A stretch of DNA of 64,000 bases from Phlyctochytrium arcticum (GCA_025602905.1 JAHLKI010000004.1:1364001-1428000), one strand, 5' to 3'. Shown: positions 19,231-32,500, numbered from the stretch's first letter. Numbers and translations: made by a program. The notes: generated by a model not told the origin, from the sequence alone.

Positions 19231-20810
19231 GTTTCTACTGATTGAAATATGAGTGCATCTCACATAGTCCATGTTGAAACTACAAATACTTGAAGTTTGC
19301 TTGAAATTCTGATCATATGAAAGTTTTTCAGGTGGTTGTCGTTTTCGACCAGAGCGTCGAGGACCTTCATGGAGGTCAGGCAGATCTGTTATGGGTGATT
19401 TTTTATTGGTTGGGTTTTCACGAAAGATTCCCTGGCGAATACTTCGTTCCGTTGGCGTCGTCACGGGACTCGCGTGTTGCGAGCGAGGCGAAACCCTCGG
19501 TGAGATATTCATAGGGGAATTCAACGTGTCACCACCCACTTCATCGAGCGTTCCAGGAGAGGGATACTTGATAGGAGGAGATTTCGGTAACAAGGGTACG
19601 TCTGGATAGATTCCTATACCTTCTGATTTTACCGGAGTCTTCTTCTTACCAAATATTTGTTCCTTCAGTCCCGTTGTAGGTACTTCGTCAAGATTTGGTA
19701 CGCTGGGATATAGGTTTTTCGTATTTATTGGCGACGGCTTTGCGGTTCTCCAAGATGGTGATACTTGTGTTCCTTTTGATTCAACTTCCGTTACCCTTTT
19801 CAAATTTTGCAACATACTAATCATATTCGCTGTCTCTTTCAATGCAACCGGACTGGCATCTTTCACTGCTTTCAATGTTCGTATCATGAAGTCAGGATTC
19901 GGATGCTCGGGAATCGTTTCGGGATTTATACCAATACTCTCCAGAAGATGTCGGAATACGGTGTACGTCTGCAAAGTCATGGAACCGATTTGCTGATTCT
20001 GAGATCCGAGTTGATCACGCAGAATATTATTGGACGTCTTCAACTGATCAAGATAGATTTGGAATTTGACATCGTTCGCAAATAATGCATCTAGAACATC
20101 TCTGTCGATTTCAGTCTCTGTTTGTGTATCTGTTGTACGCAAATCTTTGACTGGAATATCATTGACTAATGTTTGCTCTCGATCGAATCCAGGAACGGGT
20201 GTACGAGGCACATTTCCTATCGCACCCGTTTCAACTGATTCATTCTTGAAGGTATCTGTCTGCTGCATGACGCTTCGATTGCCCAAGATGACTTTTTCTG
20301 TTAGACCATTGGCTCTTGTTGGTAAATTTGAATCTTCTTTATATACAACACCAGGTTTGTCACCCAGACCGTCGTTATTTGTCTGGGCCAGAATATATCC
20401 CGGTTGTGAAAACATGTTATATGTCCCGTCGCCGTTGGATTGCGTTGCTATTGTGCGTGACATTGGGATAGCTCGACCGCTACGTGGGAATAAATTATTC
20501 TTATCTAGTTCATCAAAGTAATACTGGTTGGCTTTCTCTTTTTGAACGGCATGCAACGCTTCCACTGCTTCCTTTGACACTCTGGTAACTTTCGGACCAG
20601 GTGTCCATGAAGGACTCTCAAGTTGCAATATTTGTTCTTTTTGCTGTTTGACCGTTCCGATATTGGGCACATAGAACTGCTTGCGGAATCCTCGATCATA
20701 TGTGTTTTTTGGACCATGAATGCATATTGTGGACCATGAATATTCACAATTGAATCTTCATTTGCAAATACTCCTTGCCTTGTTCTAGCTGGCAAGAGAC
20801 CTAACGACAT
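19231..20810 (-). pseudogene. Virion-type/scaffold-like protein with basic tail (element B), frameshifted and lacking its stop
   Basis: About 510 residues, low complexity and Pro/Ser/Thr-rich, with a conserved N-terminus (MSLG.LPA.TRQGVFANEDSI at 20810) shared with element C (51334). A deletion of about 16 bp near 20727 shifts the frame; the main open frame then runs from 20670. Features: an acidic region around DRDVLDALFANDVKFQIYLDQLK, a coiled-coil-like middle, a proline-rich linker, and a basic end (GPRRSGRKRQPPEKL) resembling an AT-hook or chromatin-binding tail. No stop intervenes before the recombinase Met at 19113, so the spacer is read through and the two genes form one 895-codon frame. 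I take this as loss of a stop by mutation, not a real fusion. Function unknown; a virion or DNA-binding role is inferred from position. Confidence 0.5.
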
Positions 20811-20822
20811 CTCTGTAATAAA

Positions 20823-21152
20823 ATGTATTCTTATAATAAGGATACGGAAAAGAAATACATGGTCGGCTTTCTGAATAGAGCGAAGGGGCGATTGAATACA
20901 TTCCTTGCAAGTAAACCAATTAAACAAACGAGAACTTTTCTAAACAATGCGGTGAATATTGCAACCAAGGGACACAAATTGCTCACCCATGTAAACAGCG
21001 GGATTCAAAGTAATGAGATGTTTCAGAACTCAAAGGTAAAGGACTACTCTAAACAAGGACAGGAACTTGCAGATTTAGGCCTTAAGAGGGTCACGGAATA
21101 TCACAAGGGTACCGACAAGTTCCTCGATCAACTCGAGAGAGCGCCAATTTGA
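20823..21152 (+). CDS. Conserved small basic protein, divergent from the virion-type gene (element B)
   Basis: 109 residues starting MYSYNKDTEKKYMVGFLNRAK, with helical sequence and a C-terminal QLERAPI that is almost identical in element C (50995-51321). Only 12 bp separate its ATG from the divergent virion-type gene, with a CTGTAATAAA stretch shared by both elements. The strong conservation suggests a structural protein or its partner. No family was recognised. The frame is intact. Confidence 0.6.
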   Translation: MYSYNKDTEKKYMVGFLNRAKGRLNTFLASKPIKQTRTFLNNAVNIATKGHKLLTHVNSGIQSNEMFQNSKVKDYSKQGQELADLGLKRVTEYHKGTDKFLDQLERAPI

Positions 21153-21214
21153 GGTGAAGGATTAACTGAATTGAAAAAAAACAAATACATGATTGTTAAC
21201 AATGATGAAAAAAA

Positions 21215-22365
21215 CTAATTAGAAGTCTTGCTAGTCTTTTTCCTTCCACTAGCCCCACTAGCAGATCCAGGACGCTTGTTTGCACTACCTACGCTACCTA
21301 CGTCACCCCCACTATCTAAATTTGCGGTGACATCCTGCTGCGGAATCGGTGTTGGCTGTCGGCTTTGTTCACGACTACGAACAGGTGTAGCTGGTTGACT
21401 GCTAGGCTTAAATCGAGTTGCGCAGTCTCTCAATGCAGTCAATCGTGAGGTATTCTTGGATACATCGGATATAGAAATCTTGTCGTTGGTTTTCCACCAC
21501 CACAAAAGAGAATCCTCCATATTTGTACCGCCCATAGTAGATGAATATACAATATGTACAATCTCACTCAAAACCTAAAGTCAAAGTATGAGTAAAACGT
21601 GATAGTAAGTCATACAAGTGGATACCATACCGGACCAGTCAAACGTGAATAAATAGATCCTCTACCATCGCGAACCAGGAGTGGTGAATAGAGAATAGCA
21701 GGACCTAAAAGATCAACAAGTTTAAATGCATTCCGACAGCGACTCTTAAAATTTTTTTTGTCTTTGATGTGGATGAAGGCGAGCATAGTGGTTTTTGTGG
21801 CTGCCTTGACATCCTTCTCCACTGCTTTCCACATGTCGTCAAAACTATCAAATCCCGGAAAAGTGTCCTTCCCCAACATTGCTCCGATTTCAACAAGAAG
21901 ATAGTGAATTCTGAATTTGTAATTGTTGACATTCATTTGGTAGGTTATGATTGAAATGCACTTGTCTGCTATGGTGTTGTTGTTATTGAGGTTGTGGTCG
22001 GGAGGACTGGGTTTGTATGTCTTCAAACTAGTGTTGGCAATCTCGTAAACGTCGTCTTTTTTGGTAATTCCCAGCTTTGATAAAAACAGTTTGACAACTT
22101 TGGTCTCGTTGGGTATTTTTTTGGGTATATGAGGAGGAAGTGCCTTGGAGAGGAACTCAGCGATACACTTGGAGAAAAGAGTCTTTTTGTTGTCCGGTAA
22201 ATTTTGAACATGGTTGGTTGTAGCTAGTACGAATTCTGAGGCATGATGAAGTCCAGCTGCTGATCGAAATATGACTGCCAAAGCTTCTTTGAGATCGTCT
22301 TGGTTCAAGTCTTGTGTTGCGGTAAGTTGTGTCGAGATTTTGGCAATTGTGGGGTTGGTGGTCAT
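21215..22365 (-). CDS. Element B-specific gene of unknown function with a likely 41-nt intron
   Basis: Two open frames on the minus strand (22365-21610 and about 21574-21215) join cleanly if 21575-21615 is removed. This interval begins GTATGA and ends TTTAG on the coding strand, and splicing keeps the frame (..GPVWYPL then VLSEIVHIVYSS..), giving about 369 residues. Start MTTNPTIAKISTQL. The first 250 residues are helical; the C-terminal 80 are Ser/Pro/Gln-rich and basic (ASGASGRKKTSKT), suggesting a disordered nucleic-acid-binding tail. Element C has no counterpart: its fibre and small basic gene are only about 60 bp apart, whereas B has about 1.6 kb here. It is a cargo insertion of unknown family. 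The intron is inferred. Confidence 0.5.
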
Positions 22366-22725
22366 GGTGGTGTCTAAATCTGAGCTCGAAATGTAGACAG
22401 TCAGGTAATAGAAGGATAGTGGGGGGGGGGAGCCGGAAGCAGTCCTTCTTATATAAGACTATCTTCACAAACAAAGACCCTCACGAAGAAGCAAGAAGGC
22501 GTAATGTTTGTCCAATGAGGGTCTTTGTTTGGTGGTCCAACCCAATAATAGCTTTGTTTGAGGATCATTGGGAACGCTTCGATTCATTATATATAGAGTG
22601 CCGTTTCGGTCCCCCCTCACCGTCATTCCCATATAGCCGGTATTCGTAGTTGTCTACATTTTGACCTCAAATGTAGACGTGAAATTTGACGACAGACGAA
22701 TATGGCATCAATGTAAGCAGTGATT
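22366..22725. other. Non-coding region of the B-specific insertion with hairpins
   Basis: No gene is seen. It holds an inverted repeat with 14-bp arms (22470-22483 AACAAAGACCCTCA and 22516-22529), and a second hairpin GTCTACATTT / AAATGTAGAC at 22652-22678 with a 7-nt loop. A third AAATGTAGAC lies at 22389-22398, so copies of this 10-mer bracket the region. Confidence 0.55.
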
Positions 22726-22770
22726 TGATTTGTTTGATATAAATTTCTAAAATTAAAGCTATAGTAGAAC
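22726..22770 (+). promoter_or_regulatory. Conserved fibre gene promoter
   Basis: TTTGATATAAATTTC, then AAAGCTATA and GAAC directly before the ATG are shared with the element C fibre upstream region (50936-50980, minus). The match starts abruptly at about 22726, marking the right edge of the B-specific insertion. Confidence 0.5.
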
Positions 22771-25700
22771 ATGAAGGATAACGGGCGCAATAGTTCGGGC
22801 CTTAGAACATTGGAAAGAACTCATCTCGTATCTCCTTTCGTCACAAATAGCATCAGAGGTCTTGGTAACAATGTCTCGATTGAAAACTTTGAACGGGGAA
22901 CGTTCTAATCAATATCTAACAAGAATGGTGAGTTACTGGTCAACAAGATAGAGTGCGACGCACCTTTAACCACGCACGTCGAAGACGGTTCTGCTTCAAT
23001 TTCCTTGAATTTTGATCAGACATCACTTGAGTTGGTAGACGGTAAACTGGCGGTATTAGATACTCCGTATTTAAACCCTCTGCATCAGAACGAAAACGAC
23101 GAGGTTGGATTGTTGATTGACGACGAGTCATTGCTCTTTATTGATAATAGTGGAAAACTTTCGAATCGGAATCCAACAGTCAATTCCCCACTTTTCATGA
23201 ACGACAACGGTTAAGTAGAAATTGAATATTCCAGTCATTTCCAAGATAATGAAGGGTACTTTGAAGACGGGACGCTCTTTGCAAAAGGATTAGAACTGAA
23301 GATCGGACCGGGTCTCAAATTTGATGCATTCAATTCTCATCGATTGACCTTGAATCTGGATTGAGATACAATGAGAATCTCCAATAATGAATTATCGGCA
23401 AAGATACCTGATAAGCTCGTATTCCATGAACCACTTGATGAAGTCGATGAAGAAGTGTCCTTGAAACTTGGAAGCCGATTAGAGGTTAAAGATGGGAAAT
23501 TGAATGCCAAAGATGCGACTGAATATTTGCAGGGAAGTCAAGCCATATCCGTATATAAAGACCCTCTTAAGGCATTTGATGCCTCTCTCGTCAAGTTGTC
23601 GGTGGATACAAACAATCTAACGCAAGAGGGGAACCGGCTTGGTGTGAAAAGTGATGGATTGGGTCTTGTTTACTACGGCAGCGGAACTGGAGTTGGAATG
23701 CTTCAGAGCTCGAATCTCGTATTCAACAACACACGCAGACAACTACAAGTAGACTATGTTATTGGCAAGCAAGACTTTGTGATATCAAACAAATCCACGT
23801 TGCCTACTACAGCATACGTTGAGCAATTGTATCAGGGGGGTGATTCAATTGATATTTGCGCGGAGTCGTTTGGTCGTAAAATCGTATCACTGCGCCACAA
23901 CGACTCTTTGCTGACGGATGTCACAAACACGCTTTCGGTGAATATCGCAGCGCTGGTGAACAATAACAGCATTCGAGTGAATACCGAAGGCAAGTTGACA
24001 TCAGGATTGATCTTCCAGCAGATGAATAACTTGGGTGTTCGAAACGGTAACGAGGTATTCGTTGACTTGCAGACTTCAGGGAATTTAGAATTTGACGGCA
24101 GTATTCTAACAGACATACGCAGTTTCGGGAACGGGTTGCATGAAAATAGTAGCCATGAGGTCTCCTTGGATTTGACCGTCAGTGGAGCATTAGAAATGAA
24201 TTCCACTAAAACGAATATCACAGAGAATCTCACTGCTTCCAATGGAATCACACGAATCGGTAATGAATTTAAAGGAGCTTATACAGCGGGACAGAATATC
24301 AGCATTAGCGGCAGTACCATATCATGTACATATCAACCCGAAGCCGACCAGCCTTATGTAGGCGGTAACGGTATAACCGTTGCTGGGAAGACAATCTCGA
24401 ATACGCTCAGTATTCTGCCAGGAACTGGAATCATTGTGACAGGTGGTCCTGGTGGACCTTACACTATATCGAGTATTGATACACTCACTCAAAAAAAAGC
24501 AGAAGATTCTCCTAAGGAGGAAACAACGGAAAATAGTGATCAGAGAGTGTTAAGGAATGGGGGTGGTGACATCATTCAAATTACAGGTGGATTGACCGGT
24601 GGATTAGCTGGACTTGGTGGAATATTGGGAGGTAGTGGTGCTATCGGAACAGCAAGTTCAGCGATTGGTGCGATTGGGGGAGCGGGTGGTCTATTAGGAG
24701 GGGCTGCTGCTACGGGTGGCTTCCTCTCCATCTTTGGCAGAGAAAGAAAGCGAAAGGAGGATGTCAATGGGGATCCAATTCTGGATTCTGATGAAAATAT
24801 TGATTTAGAACCCGGTGCTAATGTGGTTATCGTAACGATGCCAGACAATACCGGATGCGAGACTAGTCGCCTCTTATTTGACACTCCTCCGTCTTGTTCG
24901 TATTTGGGTATCACTGGGGAATATTCACAGCAAGCAATAAACTTGGAAATGTTGAGACAATATGATTCGGAAGTGATACAACCAAATAGTGTGACACTTG
25001 TCTCTCAACTAGTGACTCCATTAATTGATAGTATTGGTATCCAACAAGCATTGGTAGAATCGATTGCGGCAAATTTGAATACGAATTTTCAAACAAAAAT
25101 AACAAATGAGAACAAACTTTCCTATAGTTTGATCCAAGATACCCCAAACCTCAGTGGATTTGCAATAACTTCAAATATAGCCATAAATTATGTTTCAAAT
25201 GGTTCATTGAGTTCAACACTTCTAGGGTACGTGTCAAATTCATCATTTGCATCAGGGATGTCGAGTAAACAGAATATTATCACATCTGGTAATAAACTCG
25301 ATTATTCTTTGCTATTGAATGTACCAGATCTTGCTCCATTCTTGACTATAACAACAGACTTGAACTCCATCAATGCTTCCATTGCTACTAAAGTCTCACA
25401 ATCAGCCTATGATATTCGTCAGACTGCAATTGATACATCCATTGCAACGAAACAGAATACAATCACCAATATTCTGTCAATATCCGGATTTGATACAACA
25501 ACAACTACTCTTCTTACGGATAATTTCACAATTGCACCAACGGGTGTCCTTACTGGTAACGCTGTGTATGATTCAACCAACAAATGGGTGCAATTACCAG
25601 CGTGGGGACAAACAAGTTCGACAGGTACTCTGACATATGCTGTTACTATTCTAGGGCGTTACTTCACTCTTAATGCAAGTTTGTACTATGGGAGTCTAAA

Positions 25701-28173
25701 CGATGATGGTATTCAGATTATGTGTGGAGGTTGGACGGTATTCTTCTCAAGTTGGTCAAATTTTACACTCATCACTTCTTCAGAAAGTACAAGCCCTACA
25801 TTTATTCCTCCATTATCCCTGCCAAGAGTTACTTGGACAAATGTGACTATTAAACTTGTTTATGACACTTTGTCAGTATATGTCAATGGAACACTAATAA
25901 CTAGTCATCAGAGTTCTCCTTTGACTGGTACAGTATCTAGTACATTATCGTTTAAAGGAATCTCTGGAGGATTTTCAAACAACAAATTTGTAGACAATGT
26001 TCTGCTGACAAAGGATTCTAATGCTACAGAAATATTCAAACTCGCACCATTTCCAACAAAAGTATCTTCGCAACTAACCATACAAGATGATTACAACTAT
26101 GGTTCGTCTATGATATTCTCTTCTTCTACTGGATTGAGTGGTACGTTAACTGAACAGTTGAGAATCTCTTCAAGTGGTGTTTACCTCACCGGTAGCAAAT
26201 TAGTTGCAAGTCAAGAATACGTGTCTACTCAAATTGCGGCAATTCCCCTCTCAAATTATACGTTGTTATCCACTTACAATACAAGACAGACTGTTATTGA
26301 TAACCGATTCACACCAATTGAAGCTAGACAGAGTCAGTTGAAAGCATTATCAAATCTTGACACAATTGATCTAAGTACTTTACTAGTCACGGGAATTCTC
26401 CCTGTTTCTAAATTGAATACAAGTACACTTCAACCTCTAATTGATTCTTCAAATGCCGCTTCAATCAAAACGATACTCGGATTGTCTTCAACTGCTTCGA
26501 GTGGGACTATTGAATACGCTAATATTCTCAACAAACCCTCATTTGGATCGTTGGCTTTGAAGAATACTGTAGATCTGTCTACATCTGAGGTAAGTGGAAT
26601 TCTCCCTGTCAATAAGGTGAATACGACGACATTACAGCCTCTAATAACAAGTGATATTTCCGACGAGATTAACTTAACGCTGGCAATAGAATGGAACACG
26701 TTAGCTGGCCGGCCTACTCTCGGTTCATTAGCCCTGAAGAATACTGTCGACTTGTCAACATCAGATGTAATTGGTAATCTAGACTTTGCGAGAATATCAG
26801 ACACTCCAAGTTATGTTTTAAATAGCAATTACAATACTCGTATTACACCAATCGAGACAAAGTTGACTGGTTACGACACTTCTATTACTTCTAAATTATT
26901 AACATTGAATCTTGGGACAGGGAATCAACCACTTGGTATTACAATCAATGCTCCATCATCTGCATTATCAGGAAATGGTGTTCTTTCAATGAACAACGCT
27001 TCATCTAGCACACAGTGGGGATTGCATCATGCAGGTCAGAATGGTACTGGAGGCTTACCGAATGGCTCATTAGGATTTTACAATTTTACGTTATCTTCTC
27101 ATATTTTTCAATTAAAAGGAGACGGTCAAATTGCTGGTAGTACTGCAACAGATTCTACAAGTACAACATCTGGCGCTCTTACTATAGCTGGTGGGGCGTC
27201 AATTGCCAAAAATTTATATGTAGGTACTGATGTATTTATAGCGGGCACTTCACTGACAACGTCTTTAGGTAGTAAACAACCTCTCCACGCCAATCTTACC
27301 AGTTTATCGGGTGCAACACCTACATTACCATCATTGACAACAACCAGTGATGTGACTATTAATGGCTCGTATTTGAAGATTCCGAATACTGGTTTCAGTC
27401 AAATCAATCTTGGCAACTTGTATATAAACTGTACACCGGTACATGAACGAGGAGATTTGCATTTCTTTGATACAACTACGAATCACCGCTTCATTGGTTG
27501 GTATTCAAACACACATACGTTGTCGCTAGGTCCTATAGGTGGCGCTGGATCGGTTACCAGTCAATCCCACGTCGATTTTGGTTTTAACTCAGTGACGCAA
27601 AATGTCATACAAGCAAATTTTGTGGGTAACACTCTTAAAGTAAAAAATCGACATGCAAGTGGCTACTCTACTATCCAATTCGAGAATAACAGTGCCACTG
27701 TCTCAGGTTATATCGGTGTTGGGAGTACTACAACTGCTCCTCCATACCAAAACATGATGTATATCAGCGCAGATTCGGGAATATACCTTGACACTCCAAA
27801 AGGAGGCGGTGAATTAACTCGACCTTCTGCTGTGAATATTTGGGACAATGCTCGGTCAGGACAAACTGGTATTCCCAGCGGTTTCTCCAAGACTTTTACA
27901 ACAACACGAGCGGTCCAAATGTACACAGGAAGTATTTCACTGTATGCATCATCCGACAATTACGGACTTGATGTATCCGTTCGAATAGATGGTATCGTTG
28001 TAAAAACATTCTACCTCTTCTGGAGATACTCAGGTCAAATTTTGCGGTTTCCTTTATCGTTCATATCAACTGGCCTTTCTTTAGGAAATCACATATTCAC
28101 TCTTACATGGACTGGTAGCAACCTTGGATTTGATGGAAATTCTCGCATCGACTTGTGCTTCATCGAATTTTAA
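22771..28173 (+). pseudogene. Giant fibre/tail-spike-like protein of element B, three premature stops
   Basis: 1800 codons in one frame, starting MKDNGRNSSGLRTLE. In-frame stops at 22906 (TAA), 23212 (TAA) and 23362 (TGA) fall where element C has sense codons, so at least three nonsense changes hit the N-terminal 200 codons; the remaining 1600 codons are open. Layout: N-terminal anchor region, adenovirus-fibre-like shaft repeats (hydrophobic alternation, Gly/Asn turns), a Gly/Ala-rich segment (about 24580-24720) followed by basic RERKRKED, a Cys-bearing module, a long Ser/Thr/Asn shaft with repeated LALKNTVDLSTS units, and a C-terminal beta head (IWDNARSGQTG...LTWTGSN) shared with C but not A. 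Inferred to be a trimeric attachment fibre. Confidence 0.75.
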
Positions 28174-28452
28174 ACATAAGTCAACTCGAATATCTCAATG
28201 CACGGATTTGATTTTGAGCTAAGGACCACGTACTTGTCAGAGACAGTCATGGATTCGATTTTTAAGAACTCACGTCTGAGGGATTTATCAATCCTAGGAT
28301 TGAGTCTGGTGGAGATAGATATGATTTTTTCAAACAGTTTTCTATTGCAACTTGTAACATTTATGAATACGTACATATCTTTATCCTTCAGGCTAACAGC
28401 AATTCTTGTTAATTCCTCTTCAGTATTCACTGCTAGTCTCAAAATGTTGGCT
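28170..28452 (-). pseudogene. 3' part of the small fibre-linked gene, split by the Helitron
   Basis: Homologue of 44896-45234 and 3947-4309. The coding frame reads ANILRLAVNTEEELTRIA... to a stop overlapping the fibre stop by 4 nt. Upstream of about 28452 viral homology ends at the transposon junction; the first 18 codons (MCPPAKLIHL...) are found 13.2 kb away at 41670-41726 on the same strand. Confidence 0.7.
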
Positions 28453-28455
28453 GTT

Positions 28456-28473
28456 CTCTGGTATATACCAGAG
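28456..28473. repeat. 18-bp palindrome at the left (3') end of the Helitron
   Basis: CTCTGGTATATACCAGAG is perfectly self-complementary and lies 3 bp inside the junction with viral sequence. Helitrons carry a short hairpin close to their 3' end, which on the helicase strand is this end. Twelve bases of it (TATATACCAGAG) recur at 41635-41646 near the other end. Between 28474 and 29517 I see no gene; the sequence is CT-rich. Confidence 0.6.
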
Positions 28474-29517
28474 TCTTAGGGGGTCCGGGGGTTTGCCAAA
28501 TGTTGCCGTTTCATGTGTTAGCCCTAACCCCGGCCCAGTCCCCCCCTACCCTTGTTCCCATGGAGATTCTTTGTTTTTTTGGGAAATCCTTTCGTTTTTC
28601 TCTAGATCCAATCTTATCCTCCATAGATCTGTATGTCTTTCCTACCCATAGAATTTTCTTGGGGTGTCCAGAAAATCGGCCCTTTTCCACTCTTTCATCC
28701 CATATGGTTTTGTTCGTCAGTTCAGCATTGTTGTGCGCTCAAACAATTTTCCTGCACACTGAGGATTCTCTGGGCCGGATTTCTCGGATCTTGCTTACGT
28801 GGTCCCCCTTTGCGCACCGGTTGTCTTTGGGGGCATTTCCTTTGTTTTTGTTTCAGATTTCATGTTTTCTCTCATCAAGACCATCATCTTTCCCATGTCT
28901 TTATATTATCCAATGGTGGTTTTTCATTCCACAAACTTCTGTCCGTTCCTGCGGATTACTCCATGAAAAAAATGGGCTTCTCCATCTGCTTAGCGGGTAA
29001 TAGCGGCTCTCATGTTTTTTCTTGTCGCCCGTACTCTCAATCCATTTGCGTCCATCTGGCTAAGACTGGCTTGCATCCGTCGGATGGTCGTTTTATGACT
29101 GCTGGTGTTTCTAAATTTAAAACTTTTCCAAGAGTTGATTCCGTTTCCAGATTCCATATTCTCCATCCCCGATTACACCTGACACGTAAGTGCCGTACCT
29201 GAGATTTGTGTGATTACCTGTGATACTGAGACTTTCCTACATGCTCTCTTCTCGCACCCTGCTTCCCTCGCTTTACACGAATTCGACTTTTGACGCAAGT
29301 GTATTCCAAAACATTTCTATCCTAAATTCTAATCTATTATGTACAGATGTGCTACTCTAATCTACTCTCGCTCGACCGCCCAAACTCCTCTATCTATCTG
29401 CGAAATATTCTTTGAACATCTCCATCTTGCTACCGCTGCGAATGAGTTGGTCCATCTTGGTCTGTGTTTGCTTTGCTAACTGCCCTAGACGCTCATGTTC
29501 TTGTCGAACCCTGCTCT

Positions 29518-32500
29518 CCCCCACCCGGGACATCGACCAAAAGGGTTAAACTGACAAAGGAGATAGGGTTACGCGTGGTGTGGTGTTGTGAAATGACCAA
29601 GTCCTAAGCTACAAGTCTGATTCTAAATTCTTGGTCTGATCTGCTCTGATCTGAAGGTCTCACCGTGTATGATCACTTCTTTTGTCACAACAACACTCAC
29701 AACAACACACCTATGAATTTCGATTGGCACGTATCTTCCATATCACGGCAACCTGTGGGCCCGAGGGTGTGCTCTGTCAAGCACTGCCATGTTTCCATAT
29801 CAGCAGAATCAAAGCACAAATTATGTCCCGGTTGCCGCGAGCTCGAAAAGAAGAAGAAGCGACGACAAAGAAACAAAGAAGATACACCGGCGCCTGAGAA
29901 ACGCCTAAGGCTCGAGTCGGATGGACCATCATCTCCATCCTGTACCATTAGTGGCGAGAACGATGCAGCCGAGGTGGTAAATTAACCCTTACTTGTATCG
30001 CAAACTTCTTTACCTACCGAAGATTTTGTAAAGGGCCAGACGTCACATACCTCTGCTCAGAGTATGCTTTCTACGCTACGGGAGGTGGCAAAATCTTCAG
30101 AGTCAATTGTTTTTCATGGAACATGTCCCATACAAGCTGATAATGATATTTCCGATTGTGAACGTGTTCAGATGATGGCCAAGGACATATGGGGTGTGAC
30201 GGGTTTCCGATTCACGTAGGTTCAATCTAATCGTGTCTCAAGGACGCACATATTGAGCACACCCTCAGCGTACATGACAATAAGCCGCTGCCAGCTGGGC
30301 ACCGGACCAGGTATTTTTGCAGTCAAGATGAAGCGAGGAAGAAAAAGGCGAAACCATCCCAGAAACCAGGTGTGAACCATCGAGAGCACGTTGGCATGAA
30401 ACGATTCCCATGTCAAAGTTCTCTCACAATCACCTATCGGCATCTTGAGAATGGTTCGCAGATATCAATCAAACTTCATCACCTCCAAAATCATCCTCAC
30501 TACGTGGATGTATCAATGCCTGAGGGGGCCCTAGACATTATTAGAGAGCATGCAGAATGGCTGAAACCGACCCCCCTAGTTGCAAAGGTCCAGCGTGCCT
30601 TTCCCACTGTTACATCTACTCAGATACATACTGCATGGCGCGAGTGCAGTCAGGTTCATTGGAAAAGACATGACCTGCAGATGTTGTCTGCCGAGACCCT
30701 CCTTGGGGAATATGCTGATGTCGCTGATATTTTTAAAATTGATGGCCTCCCTGAGGGCGTTCAAATGTTAGCGTGGGGAATGAGAGATGTAGGAGAGAGA
30801 CTGAAAGAGCAAGCCACTGAAATTGGGATGGACGCAACGTGTAAGGTACCCACTTGATCTGCATATGCCTCACTCACATTCCCACATTTTCAGACAATAC
30901 TAATTCCAAGCATCTTGAGCTATAGTCGATAATGTCAGAGTACAACGGTGCTGGTTTCCCGCTCAGCTATTGTCTCTTGACCACAGCAACTGCAATAGAT
31001 CAAGGCAAACGAACCATAGCGCTCTCGAAGTGGTGCCGTCGGGTCCGGGATGAGTATGACATCCGCCCGACCTTCGTTCACATTGACAAAGATATGGCAG
31101 AAATTGCAAGCTGCAGACAAGTTTGGCCACAGGCCAAGATAAGCTTATGCCTCTGGCATCTTAAAAGGGCAGTGCGTACCCGTTTAGCAAAAGCAAAGCT
31201 TGCTACAACAGCTTACAATGTTGAGCGCGCCCATTGTGAATTTCCTTTATCAAATGGTCATTCCAGCCATCAGGATCAAAGACCGATGTGGACGACTATG
31301 AGGGCGGTATGCCCGAAGATCACCCGCCTGAGTCAGAACTGGTTCCACCATCTGACCCTCACATCTTGCGCATACGATTGCCGCCGATGCCAAGACGATC
31401 CATCACCACGGACACGTCGGCGGACGCACTCTCATCCATCAGCAGAATTACTAGCATGCAAACGCCGCAACAGCCGGAGGCGGAGGAGCAGATCGAAAAC
31501 GACGATGGCGATACTAGCACACGCGACAGACGAACCTTCTGCCCAGCCGACTTCAGAGAGGATATCCTAACGATGATGGAGCATCATTATTGTGCCCATC
31601 CAATGATTCCGGGGTACAGTGCCCCAAACCCCCCTGCGATCCGAAAGTGGGCTGCTCAAAATATGTACAACTACTGCAAGGATAATGACCTCCCTGAAGT
31701 ATGGGCGTACCTTTGGCAGAACTGGTACCGAAAAGGACGATGGGAGCTATGGGCACGCTGTGTGCATGAGGAAATTCCTGTTCTGAGGACAACAATGATG
31801 ATTGAATCGCAGTGAGTATCGATGAATACAGTAGCGGCATAACACACTGACCTATTGGAACAGCTGGAGTCGTCTTAAAAGGGGCTTTCTGCACCAGTTC
31901 CACATGCCTGGATGCGACTTGCTCGTCTGGATCTTGATCACCAAGCTAGGGCCCACGTACTCCCCTGTAGGAGTTGGATGGTTTGGGTCAGAGTTTGTGC
32001 AGGACAGTGAAGTCAGATCTTTGGCTTCTCTGGGCAGAATCATTTAGATAGATTTGTATAGTCGTGTAACCCGACTTTTGGAGGGGATCAGAGCCGGTCG
32101 GGAGATTCAGTGTTGGAACGGTAAGCCGATAGTATTAGACCTAGATACTTAAACTCTCTCAATACACTACTCTAAACAGTCAGTGAGCACACCTATTGAG
32201 GGATCGTACTTTCGGCGACTACATCCCGGAAGCTGGATCGACTCTTGAGTCCAGAGCATAAGCGGAACAGGTACCGAGAGCCTCCGGTCTGGAGAAAGGC
32301 GTTTAAGAAGATGTGGAGGAAGCTGGAGACCACGGCCGTCCCGCAACCTACAAACGATAAGTACCAGCCGGATGCCCATTTGTGGAAGTGTACTTGTCCA
32401 TCGTTTGTGATCAACAGGTTCCTTATATGCAAGCATCTTGTTCAAAGGGTACACCGGGTGCCAGTTGTGTTCTTCTGGGAGGTCAAGCGCCGGCGCACAG

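Noticed and set aside
19807..20521. Plus-strand frames opposite the virion-type gene
   Set aside because: Antisense shadows; the minus frame is conserved in element C and these are not.
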